Origin: Rhea pennata
Taxonomy: Eukaryota > Chordata > Aves > Rheiformes > Rheidae
Assembly: GCF_028389875.1 (NCBI RefSeq)
Contig: NC_084663.1
Location: 124,001-188,000 of the forward strand
Direction: 5' to 3'
Length of the DNA: 64,000 nucleotides
Of the stretch, positions 12,854-24,800 are shown one piece after another. Both the position numbers and the translations under genes were made by a program. Each line of letters begins with the position of its first letter. Positions within the stretch are counted from its first letter, which is position 1. Below the pieces are notes generated by a model. The model worked only from the letters and a program-made list of their open reading frames with translations. It searched no databases and was not told the origin of the DNA.

Positions 12854-15800
12854 GTGAGTGCAGCTGGTGGGCCATGGACTGTCCTGGCCAGTACATGCCA
12901 AGAGCGGCCTGGCCCAGCCCGGCTCGACTCACTCGGCTTGGCCCAGCAGCACCACGGGAGCACGAGGCATGTCTGTGGCAGGCGCAGACTCTGGGCCCCT
13001 GTGGCTCTGATGAGGCCTGTGGTTCGGGGAGTGCAGACATGTGGGGGGGCTGTTGCCATGATGACATCTAATGACAGGAAATAGAAGTGGTTTTGCTTGC
13101 AAACTGAAATCAGCCAAATAAGGGCTTTTGCAAAGCGGAGTCAGGGCAGAGGAGGAGCGGTGCCTGGAGGGGCTCCTTGCCCTGCCCTGCCTACTCCCAC
13201 CAGCTCTCTCTCCCAGGGCTCCCAGTGGGTCCTTCAGATGCAGTGAGGCCATCGGTGCTGTCTGATTGCATTAGTGGAGACTGCATGGTGGCTGCCTGCA
13301 GCAACTCTCTTGGGATGTATTTCTGGCCCAGGAAGGTGGAGGGTTCACTCCATGGTGGGCAGCCCCCTGGAGCTGTGCTGCAGCTCTACATCTGGCTGCC
13401 CTTATCCACTGCCCACTCTGGCTCTGCCAGCTGCAGCCTGGGTTGGATGGCTGCTGCCATATTGGCTCTTGGTTTGAAAAGCTGGTTTTGCACTAAAAGG
13501 CAAAATTCACAGACTCTTCATGATGCTGCAAGGGGTTAACTTTGAAGGACCTCCAGAGAGTGGTTAACAGGAGGGGATGTGCCTGTTCTGCTGTGGCAAG
13601 GATCTTCTGCTCTTTCCCTGTCCAAAGCTGCCCCTATCCAGTAGCTCCCTGGGGACACCCCAGTGCTATCCTGTGCAGTGTTTCTGTAGCACACAGAAAA
13701 AGGAAAACATAGGCCCCCATGAAAGAGGGGGTGTAGCCTTACCATGGTGCAGCAGCTGTAGGTATGGGACTGCTCCAGACAGCGGCCCAGCTGTGGGCAA
13801 GTAGTGGCTGCTGGTGGCAGGTTTACATCCTGCTCTGCACAGGACTCTGGCTGGCATTGCAGCTCAGGAGTGCGCTAGCCAACTGCACAGGTCTGCAGAC
13901 CCCCACAGTGACTTGACCTGGTCCTCTCTTTCTTGCCAGCATCCACCAGCTGAGGAACAAGGTGTCAGAGGAACATGAGGTCATCAAGAAGAAGGAGCTG
14001 GAAACTGGCCCCAAGGCCTCCTATGGCTATGGGGGGAAATTTGGAACAGAGCAGGACCGGATGGACAAGGTAATAGTTGTAGAGGGCTTTCCTGGGTTCA
14101 GTGGAAAAGTCTTTGTTTTGTAAAGGAGAGAGTGTCCCTGTCTTCTGGCCTGATTCTGACAGGAGGGAATGGAGAGCTAGTATGGCTCCACAGATTTGCA
14201 CATCTTGCTCACCCGTAGTTTGTCTCCAGAATCTCTTTGAATCTCTTTGAAATTTGTGCAGTTTGCTTGTATAGCTTCCCTGCAACACTCCTCTTAGCTG
14301 AATTAGGCACTGTGAAGAAGGACTTTCTGCTGCATGTTTTGAATATACTGCATAAAAATTAAATATGGTGCCCCCTCTACTTTTGCTTAGAGAAATAATG
14401 AATAATAATCCTATACTCACATTCTTCATTACAGATCTCTGTCCTGTCTCCTCAAGATGAAGCCCTAGTCTACATACTCTGTTTTCGTATGGAATCTGTT
14501 TTATATTCTCTGATAATCTTTGTCACACTTCTGTCTGTACCTTTCTGCTTTTAATACCTTTTTTTCAAAGATGAAGTAAAAAGACTGCAATAGTATTCAA
14601 CACAGGAGGGGCAATGTGTGTATGCATTATACCAGGATGGCAGGGTGAAAAAGAGAGACTTCTAGGAGGTCAAAGTGAGTAACCATGATCTGGCTCTTCT
14701 GCAGGAGCAGAGCAAGGATGCTTTTGCTAAGCAGCTTCATCCTGTCTTATCACAGATGTTGCTATGATTTAGTCTCTGGCCTTTCTACTGAGGAATCTGT
14801 GTGAGTCATAGAATCATAGAATCAGTAAGGTTGGAAGGGACCTCTGGAGATCATCTAGTCCAACCTCCCTGCTCAGCAGGGTCACCTAGAGCATGGTAGA
14901 CAGGGTTGCATCCAGGCAGGCCTTGAAGATCTCCAGAGAAAGAGACTCCACAACCTCTCTGAGCAACCTGTGCCAATGCTCTGTCACTCTCACAGGGAAG
15001 AAATTCCCTCTCACGTTCAGGCGGAACTTCCTGTGCTTCAATTTCTGCCCATTGCCTCTTGTCCTGTCACATGGGACAACTGGAAAGAGTTTGTCCCCGT
15101 TCCCTTGACACCCTCCCTTCAGGTACTTGTACACATTGATAAGATCCCCCCTCAGGCTTCTCTTCCCCAGGCTAAAGAGGCCCAGCTCTCGCAGCTGTTC
15201 CTCACAGGGCAGGTGCTCCAGCCCTCTGATCATCTTTGTAGCCCTATGCTGGACTCTTTCCAGTAGCTCCATGTCTCTCTTGCCCTGGGGAGCCCAGAAC
15301 TGGACGCAGTACTCGAGATGAGTCCTCCCTAGGGCTGAGTAGAGGGGCAGGATCACCTCCCTTGACCTGCTGGCAACACTCTTCCCAATGCAGCCCGGGA
15401 GACCGCTGGCCTTCTTGGCCACAAGGGCACATTGCTGGCTCATGGTCAACCTGTCATCCACCAGCATTGCCAGGTCTTTCTTTGCAGAGCTGCTCTCCAG
15501 AGGGTCAGCCCCCAGCTTGTACTGGTGCCTAGGGTTATTTTTCCCTAGGACTCTGCCCTTGCGCTTGTTGAACCTCATGAAGTTCCTCTCCGCCCAACTC
15601 TCCAGCCTGTCCAGGTCTCTCTGTATGGCAGCACAGCCCTCTGGTGTGTCAGCCACTCCTCCCAGCTTGATCCAGATCATCAGCAAACTTGCTGAGGATG
15701 CACTCTGTCCCCTCATCCAGGTCGTTGTTGAAGAAGTTGAACAGGATGGGACCCAGTACTGAGCCCTGGGGGACGTCACTAGCCACAGGCCTCCAACTAG

Positions 15801-18800
15801 ACTCTGTGCCACTCATGACAACCCTCTGAGCTCTGCCTTCCAGCCAGTTCTCAATCCACCTCACTGTCCACTTGTCTAACGCACACTTCCTGAGCTTCTC
15901 TAGGAGGATGTTATGGGAGACGGTGTCAAAAGCCTTGCTGAAGTCAAGGTACACAACGTCCACTGCTCTCCCCTCATCTACCCAGCCAGCCATTCCATCA
16001 GAGAAGGCTATCAGGTTGGTTAAGCAGGATTTCCCCTTGGAGAATCCATGCTGACTTCTCCTGATCATCTTCTTTTCCTCCATATGCGTGGAGATGACAT
16101 CCAGAATGAGCTGTTCCATTCGCTTTCCAGGGATGGAGGTGAGGCTGACTGGCCTATAGTTGTCTGGGTCCTCCTTCTTGCCTTTTTGGAAGACTGGAGT
16201 GACATTGACTTTCTTCCAGTCCTCAGGCACCTCTCCAGTTCTCCAGGACCTTTCAAAGATGATGGAGAGCAGCTTGACAACAGCATCCCTCGGTACCCGT
16301 GGGTGCATCCCATCTGGGCCCATGGATTTGTGGATGTTTAGCCTGCCCAGAAGGTCTCTGAAATCCTATCCTCCTCAACCAAAGGAAAGTCTTCTGTTCT
16401 CTAGGCTTTCTCCCTCACGACCAGGCTCCAGGATTCCTGAGGGCTGCCCTTAGCAGTGAAGACTGAAGCAAAGAAGGCATTCAGTAATTCTGCCCTCTCT
16501 GTGTCTTTTGTCACCAGGACCCCCACCCCATTCAGTAGCGGGCCCACATTTTCCCTAGTCCTCCTCTTGCTGCCAATGTATTTGAAGAAGCCCTTCCTGT
16601 TGTCCTTGACATCCCTTGCCAGACTCAGTTCCAGCTGGGCCTTAGCCTTCCTCACAGCATCTCTACATGCTCTGACAGCATTCCTATAATTCTCCCAAGT
16701 AGCCTGTCCCCTCTTCCACAGTCTGTGTACTTTCTTCTTCTGTCTGAATTTGGCCAAGAGCTTCTTGCTCACCCATGCAGGCCTCCTGCCCCTTTTTGCT
16801 GCACTTCTTACTCATAGGGATGCACTGCTCTTGAGCTTGGAGGAAGTGATGTTTGAATACTAGCCAGCTCTCCTGGACCCCCCTTCCTTCTAGGGCCTTA
16901 ACCCATGAGACTCCACCAATTAGGTCTCTGAAGAGCCCAGGGTGAATTCCTGGCCATGCTATCTCCTGCCAGGGAGCATGGACCCCTGGCATGTCCCCTT
17001 CTCAGGTAAAGGGTGATCCCAGCCAGGTCTGTTTTCTGTATCTGAGAGTGAGGTTCAACGAACTGCCACTGGGCAGCATGCACCAAAGCAGGTGCCTGTG
17101 GGTTTTTGGCTGTGTGTCTGTCTGCACTTTTCTTCTAGGATTCCCCTGTGATTATTCTTAACTCGAATTCACTGGCATTTGGGAGCAGCAGATACTGTAG
17201 CCTAATGTCTGCTTAGTAAGTTGACAGAACTGTAGGGATGCTTGTGTGGGATGACTGCCCTCAAAGCTGCCTCACAGATCTCAAATCAGAGCTGGTGCTA
17301 GCTGAGGCAACATGGATGGTTTGGACCTGTCTCCTGGTGGCTGGAAGTATCTGGAAGCAGTACAGGTTTCTGTGTGGTGCCTATTACTCTGGCCACCCTG
17401 CTGGCGCAAGTGTTGGGGCTCATGTCGTGCTTTCTCTCTCTTCAGTGTGCAGTGGGACATGAGTATGTTGCTGATGTTGGGAAGCATTCCTCGCAGACAG
17501 ATGCAGCCCAGGGATTTGGGGGGAAGTATGGAGTCCAGCATGACCGAGCTGACAAGGTAGGTTGGACAGGGTCCTGGAAGTGTATCCTTGTGGTTTGTGC
17601 TCAGTGCTGTCTCTGAAACACTGTGCTGTTCAGGATTTTTCAAAGTACTAATGAGTGCAGGTCTAGGGAGACCACACATTATGGTCTCCACTGAAACACA
17701 CAGCTCACTCCTTATGTGCAAGATGATGACTGATGGTGAATCGTGTTGAACTCATGCAGATTAGCTCTCTGGTTTGCATATGGTGCCGTGCACTGTACTG
17801 TGCGTTTCTGACCTGGACACCATTGTCCTTGAGGTTGTGGTGTTTCTCGTCTCCAAAACCGTGTCACGCTATGCACAGTGACTGCTTGTGGTAGGACTGA
17901 ACAGGGACTGCAAGACTGCATTCTCCTATGCACTGCCTGGTTCCTATGGCTGCCCAGCTGCCTCACCTGTAGCTAGGGCCGCTGGACTGGTGGGCAGGGT
18001 TTAAGGTTGGGACTGTGGATCCCCTTACCTGGAGTGCATGGTCTTGCAGAGGGGTTGCCTGTTCCTGGGCATGCTGCCATGTGGACAACAGGGAATGGTG
18101 TGAGAGGATGTCGGGGGAGGGAGTGGGAGAGGGGGTTGCAGCCAAGCAGTAGCCACGCACCTGCGTATTACTGCACAGGTTGTGGAGCAAGGTCCTAGTC
18201 AGCCCCCCTGGCTCTGGAGGAGGATGAATGAGGCCCAGTTTGGCCATCAGAATGACCGATGTTCCTCCTCTTCTTATTCCAGTCAGCGCTGGGGTTTGAA
18301 TACAAGGGTGAGGTGGAGAAACACTCATCCCAGAAAGGTAAGTCCATGGACACATATCATCACTCAACACTTTGCCCATCTTCTCTCATGCTCATCTTTA
18401 TCTTTGCTCATCTTTTCCTTATGTCCTGTGCTATCTGCTTTGGCACAGCCTCCTGCGTTTTCTCTCTCCTACTCATCACTTATTTTAAGTTTGTTTTCCT
18501 GGTCCATTGCCCTCATGGACCCATTCTCTGCTGTTCTGTCACCACGTTTCTACTGTGCATCCCTCTTGCTTTTGTATTTTCCCATGCTGGGACTGGGTCA
18601 TGGCTGAGGGGAGAGAACTGCTTTCCCTTGGTAGATGGCAGAAAAAGGAGAAAAGAGTGTTGAATCTTGTAATCCCTTTCCTCTATATGTCTTACTAAGC
18701 AACTGCTCCATAGTAAACCCCAGCACAGTATGATGTTAGAACAGTTTTCTGAAAAAATAGCAAGTAAGAAAAAGCTGAAAAACAGATAGGGAAACAAAAG

Positions 18801-21800
18801 TCTCTACAGCACCAGAACTTTTGCAGAATACTGGAGAAGATTTAACCAAACTTTCACACGTACATACAAGCAGCTATATTCAGCAAGAAAAGAGATTTAA
18901 AATACTGTTTTCTGGAATACTGCAAGAACTGAAACTAAAGTTATTTTAAATTTTCCACAACCAAGACAGGATGAGAGGACAAGGTCTGTTACTCTTTTAG
19001 ATAAATGTGAGGCATGCTGCATTCCCAAGAAGAAAACTGGATTATGTTCATTTCAGAGGAAGCTATAAAAGAAGAGAGAATTTTTGGAGATATTCTTAAT
19101 GGGTCATGTGCAATTATGATTCATTAACACATTCCTGTTTAAGAGATCAGATAGGATCGTAGAATTGTAGATATAGAAATAGAAATTTGTCAGGCTGTGT
19201 AAAATCTCATAAATCACTCAGGACAGAATGGAAATTTCAGAAGTAAGGGAAGGTATGACTACACTGAACTTTAGTAGAAATCAAAGCAATTTCTAGAAAT
19301 TGGAGGTTTTAACAATTACTATCTTATTCATCTTCAGTTGACTGAGCAGGAGTGAATATTATTCTGAGTGCCATTCTTGAGTCCAGAATACTTTTGTGCT
19401 GATTTCTCAAGAGCAAGATCTTCATGGATCAATAAGGCTGAATTTACTAGAGGGGCCACAACTCATTCCTGTGAAAGGCAGACCTGTAAGAACTGGACTG
19501 GGGACTAAAAGAAGGTAACTGATTTTCTCCTGCTGAAGAATAGGATTTGGAAGTGGAGCTGAAGGAGTATGTGTCTGAAAGGAAAGAGGCCCTGTAGAGC
19601 CAGCAGCTAGTATAGAGTCTGAAATGTCTTAGGACATCAGCTAAAAATAACTTGGTAGTCCTTAGAGGATAACTGAATACAACTGAAGTAGTTAATACAC
19701 TGCTACTTTAGAGGATGTGAACCTTTGCTTCAACATCCAGAGTTAGCATTTGCCTTGTAAATGTTGAGATTCCATTGTAGCAGATATAAGCCATACAGCA
19801 AAAGTTTGCCATTTCTCCTGTACTTTCAAGGTCTCAATACACTTATTCAGAGGCCTTTTCAGAGACTGGCAAGAAATCCTTGCTCTGGAGGTGCGTGGAT
19901 GGGTAGATACCTGGACCTCCCATGCCCAAGTCTTCTCTTAGCTTTGCCTCTTTAGACAGCTGAGCTCCCACCGTCTCCTCAACCGTCCTTGGCATGTTGC
20001 TGACCTTTCTTACCCTCTCTGGCTGTGTGTCTTCTGCTGCCTGTGGCCCTTGGGCTCTCTTGCTGCCACAGCCCATGCTTGCCCTCTGCATGCCTTCCCA
20101 TGGACACTTATCCTTGATAGTCCTCGCAGTACTCCTTGCTCTCCATGCTATCTCCTACAAATTCCTGTTTATTCTGGTGTCATCCATTATCCCTCCTCCT
20201 CCTTCCTGGTGCTCTTTCCCAGTGCTACTCCCCTTCTCCATCTCTGTCTTTCATCAGCTTCATGCCTGGGGTAACACCTCATTCCATGCATCTCCTCAGA
20301 TTACTCCAAGGGCTTTGGTGGCCGTTATGGTGTGGAGAGGGACAAGGTGGACAAAGCAGCAGTGGGATTTGACTACAAGAGCCAGGTGGAGAAGCATGAC
20401 TCTCAAAAAGGTGAGCTGAGGGAACCCATTGCAGTGAACACTGTTGCGATTGGGGTCTGGGACTGTGCCCCGCTGGAGCATGGAGTGCTGTGCTTTGAGC
20501 TTGCTGCTTGACTGGGAAAATGCAGTGGGTGCCCATTGCCTGCAAGATGATGGGGGCAGACATGGAAAGCGTGGAGCAGCGACAGGCAGCAGACTAATAC
20601 CCCTGCAAGGTTGCTGGAAAAGTTCAGTCTGAACGAAGAGAAACAGCAGGTTTCTTTGGGGACAGGGATCTCCTGGGCAGCATATCTCTAAAGGAGGAGT
20701 GGATGGGAAGCCAAGGCAGGTGTTGATGGCTGATGATGTGTTTCAAGGAGGAGGGAGAGCTGTTGCTGCAGCCATTGTTGGGGAAGTCTGTCTTTTCTCT
20801 GTGTCCATTCCTCATCTCTCTCTGAGTCCTAAACAGAAATAACCATCTCCTCTGTGAAAATGGCCTGACCTCCCGATGCTGCTACTTTTATGTTTCTCTC
20901 CCTTGTCTCTCCTTCATGCTGTGATCTGGATCCCCATGGCTGCAGACTATTCTGTGGGCTTTGGTGGGAAGTTTGGGGTCCAGCGGGATCGTCAGGACAA
21001 GAGTGCCCTTGGCTGGGAGCACCAGGAAGATGTGCAGCCCCATGCGTCCCAGACAGGTAGGGAAATGCTACCAGAGGGGGAGGCACGATCTCCTTGGAGC
21101 AGGCACAGCTCTGGAGCTACCAGCTATGGAGATACATCTGTGGAAAAACAAATGTGAGCAGCATATTGTGGAGCTGCAGGCAGCTGAAACACTGTGAACC
21201 CCTAAGCACAGGGGTAAACTCTACCAAAGAAGAGGGCTCAGATACAGCACTCCTGAATCAATGAGGGGGTATTGAATGCAAGCCCCTGAATTGTGCTGTT
21301 CAAGCTATGATGCACGTTCTTTGTCAGGCATGTTGCTGATCATAAACTCACACAAAAAGTAAGCACGTGAGAAGGAGGCAAATCAGGTTCCAGGAATGGT
21401 TTGAATACTGTTAGCACTGTTTGTCCAGCTTTAGTGAAAAAGGCCACTTTGCATTCAAGTGACATGACTGGCTTTTTGCCCCGGGGTCTTGGAAGAAGAT
21501 TTTGCCAGGGTACATCACCACACACCGTGCACTTCACTCAAAAGTTTGGAAGATTAGTCCTTACAGTTACTTTCTAGAGCATCTTGCCTCCATTATCTGT
21601 ACTTTATTTAGCGCAGCATGTGACACTCCGCTCCTGATGGAGTGATAAAATGCAGCTAGCCCACAGATGTACTTTTCAATTCAAGGCAAAGCTAATTCAT
21701 ATCACTAGTCACAGCCCACTGAAGTCAGATGCATATAGAATATAAAATACTATCAATAGTTTCACTTTTTCCATACAGACTATGCCAAAGGGTTTGGAGG

Positions 21801-24800
21801 CCGTTATGGGGTCCAGAAGGACAGAGTGGATAAGGTAAGTTTGCATGCAGTAGCCTGCAATTTCCTCCTCATGGCCACTAATCTTTGCATGACTGCAAGA
21901 GAAAAGACTTCTGAGAGAGGGAGAGAGAGGGAAGATCCCACTGCTCAGTGCGCAACTATTGCAGGAGCGAGGGAACTGGTCCAGTGTAAATGCCCAGAGG
22001 GTGCAGAGCAGTTCAGCTTGAGGAGACCAGAATGCAAGGAAGAAAGAGATTTTTTTTTTCCGCATTCTCAGCTCCTTTTACTCAGACTGAACAGTCATAG
22101 ATCTGCTTTGCCCTGGCATTGGATTTGATAGTTTAACTGTGAGCGGAGCCAGAGTAGTGAAGTGCTTTCTGCTGAACTCAGACAAGTGAACTAATCAACA
22201 ATGTGCATACATGTGACTGGTCTTTTTATCCCCACTCTGTCATCTCTCAGTTTTCCTATGCTTATACTTCCTCCTCATCTGCTTGTGCTCCTCCCTTTCT
22301 TTAACCTTGTCTCCTCCCAAATAAACCAACCCCAGCTGCTTTTTCCCTATTGCTCTTACTTTTGCTATATCTGTACACAGATTTGGTGTTTGTGTTGTCT
22401 TGGACTTCTGTGCTATTACTGGTGTAGGGCCAGCCTTGCCAGATTCCACTCCCCTAAAGGACCCCAGCAATCCCTTCAATTATCTGTGAAGCTTGGCTGT
22501 CTCTCATCATTACCCTTAACCACCTCCGAATTCTGTTATTCCTCACAGCACTGTCTGCAACTCTTGTCCCACTCTTATTTGTTATGTTCAGCATGTCCAG
22601 GAGTTTTTCATGGTCTGTTCTGTTAGCTAGATCTCGGTCAGGGCTCAGTCGCCTGCTTGCATACCTTAACAAATACCAGAGCAGTTGGGGTTGGCAGGGC
22701 CAAACCTTGCATGAGAGGAACTCATCCAGTTTGCTGCTTTGTTTCCTGTCTGGGCTGGATCCAGGCAAAGGCTTATCTACGGTTTAAAAGCAGACTCAGA
22801 TACTTGAGTTAATTTTTTGCTTTGTCAAGCTACCCTGCAAATTTGCTTAGAAAAGAGGGCGGTTGGTCATCAGCCATATGCCAGTGGATGATGATCTGCA
22901 AGGATGGGCATAGCCAAATGAGAATCCTGTAAGGTGGGAGGCTTTGGGACATTTGAAGGAGGAAGGATTTTTTTTTTTTTCCATGAACCATGGTTTGGCT
23001 GTTGGGCACAGTGTTGTGCCAGGTGCAGTACAGATATCTGACCCACACAGCCTATAGTTAGGAGCTGGACAAAGTAGATGAGGACCTTTTTTCAGGGCCA
23101 TGAGCAAGGAAGGAAATAAACACATACCTGTAGCAATCCAGCATGTTCTCTTCAGTGCTGTGTATGTGGGCTGTGCCAGTAGTGGAATGGGAACAGCATC
23201 CTGCCCATGGGACAGTCACACATTAAGGAAAGGATTAGCATGGTCTGTGAATTTAACAAAAGCTAATGGAGGTGCAATGCCAAAATCCAGGACATTGTGT
23301 ATGTGAGAGAAAAAGCATATAAAATTAGATGAGCACTTGTGAAAAAGTCAGCAGGTGTGGGTCATTTTGAGGAGCAGGCTGTACATGGATGCAGAGGAAG
23401 GGTAAGGAATTCCTGATCAACTCAAAGTGGCATATGAGTTTATTTTGAGAGTACTGAAGCAAAATCAAAGATGACAAAATTAAGGCTGGTCAGGTGGGTA
23501 CTTAAGTTCTTGATTGCCTGGTTTTCAGGCACTGGAGTAACGCTGAATTCATTGCTGCAGCTTAGGGCATAATATACCCTAGGCAATTTGAATTCCCCGT
23601 TGTCAAATTTTTGAATACTTAGTCTGAGATTCAGCTCTCACACTACAACTCCTAATTTTAAATGCTATCATGTAAACTTGTCTGTGCTGTGGTATGTGGA
23701 GACGTGGTCCAAGTGTTCAGCAGAGCCTGAAGTGCTGTTTACCTGCTCAGGTGGGTTTACTTTAGGGTGAGCTGAGCTGCTCTCTGGGCTCCACTGACTG
23801 TAGCAGGAGCTCAGACACTCAATCCATTTGGTGACACCTGTATGTACAAAAATAAATGTAGCTGTATTCCTCTGAAAGTTGCATCTCACCTGCAGTTTCC
23901 TTTTACTGTCTCCTTTTTGTGTGAAATAGCTTTTTTGTAGAAATAGACCAGCAAGCATTAGCATTTGTCATTTAGGTTTATGCTTGAGGCAGTGCAGTGG
24001 TAGGTAAAGACTAGCCTTGAAGTTTTTGTCTTTCTTTCTCTCTCTGCATGGCTAGAATAGGATTTATGAGTGTGCATTGAAAATATGTGCTAGTAGAGCC
24101 TGTGGGAAAAGTCACAGATACGGTGGGAAGGCACAACCCCCTCAAACAACTGACCTTGAAGTTTAATGTCTGGTAGTAACTGCAAATATGTATGGAAAAA
24201 AACCACCCTCAATCTCATCCTCTTTTTGCTACAACTGCCCCCATCAATGCTATTACCAGTTCGGCCATCTCTTCACACCCTGTAAGGCCAGCAGTACCTC
24301 AGTGTTCATGTACACAATTTCTCCTTGATGTATTCCAGCTTTTGCTCCTGCGTACACATACTGCAGGCAGTGGTCCCCTGGAGGGCCATATAGTTTTCAT
24401 GGTTATATAGCCATAACTTTTCACCTGATGGGGCTGTGCTTCCACATCCCATACCTCCAGGAGCACAGGGGATGGATCTGGCACAGCTAGTACATCAGGT
24501 TCCTGGACCTCAGGGAAAGGTGGACTGGCAGGCACATCCCCAGTCCCTCATTGCTTTCCCTGTGAATGCTCTTGCCGTGAGCCTTCCTGCTCTTCACAGC
24601 AATCCTCTTGCCACTATCCAGCCTCCTCTGCTTAGCTCCATATGGCCTCTTTGGCTCTTGAAATATCTCCTCTTTACAGGAACAGCCTTTGTCTTCAGCT
24701 GGAAGTCTGGAAAGGAGAGCAGGACTACAGCCAACAGCCTCCCTTCCCACAAGACTGTGGCAGTTTTACCAAGGAGGACACACCTGGGGACAAAGCTGTG

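Noticed and set aside
12243-12901. Several overlapping open frames of 100-205 codons on both strands
   Set aside because: They lie in a GC-rich intron region around HCLS1 exon 2, overlap one another in different frames and have no family motifs; base composition explains them.
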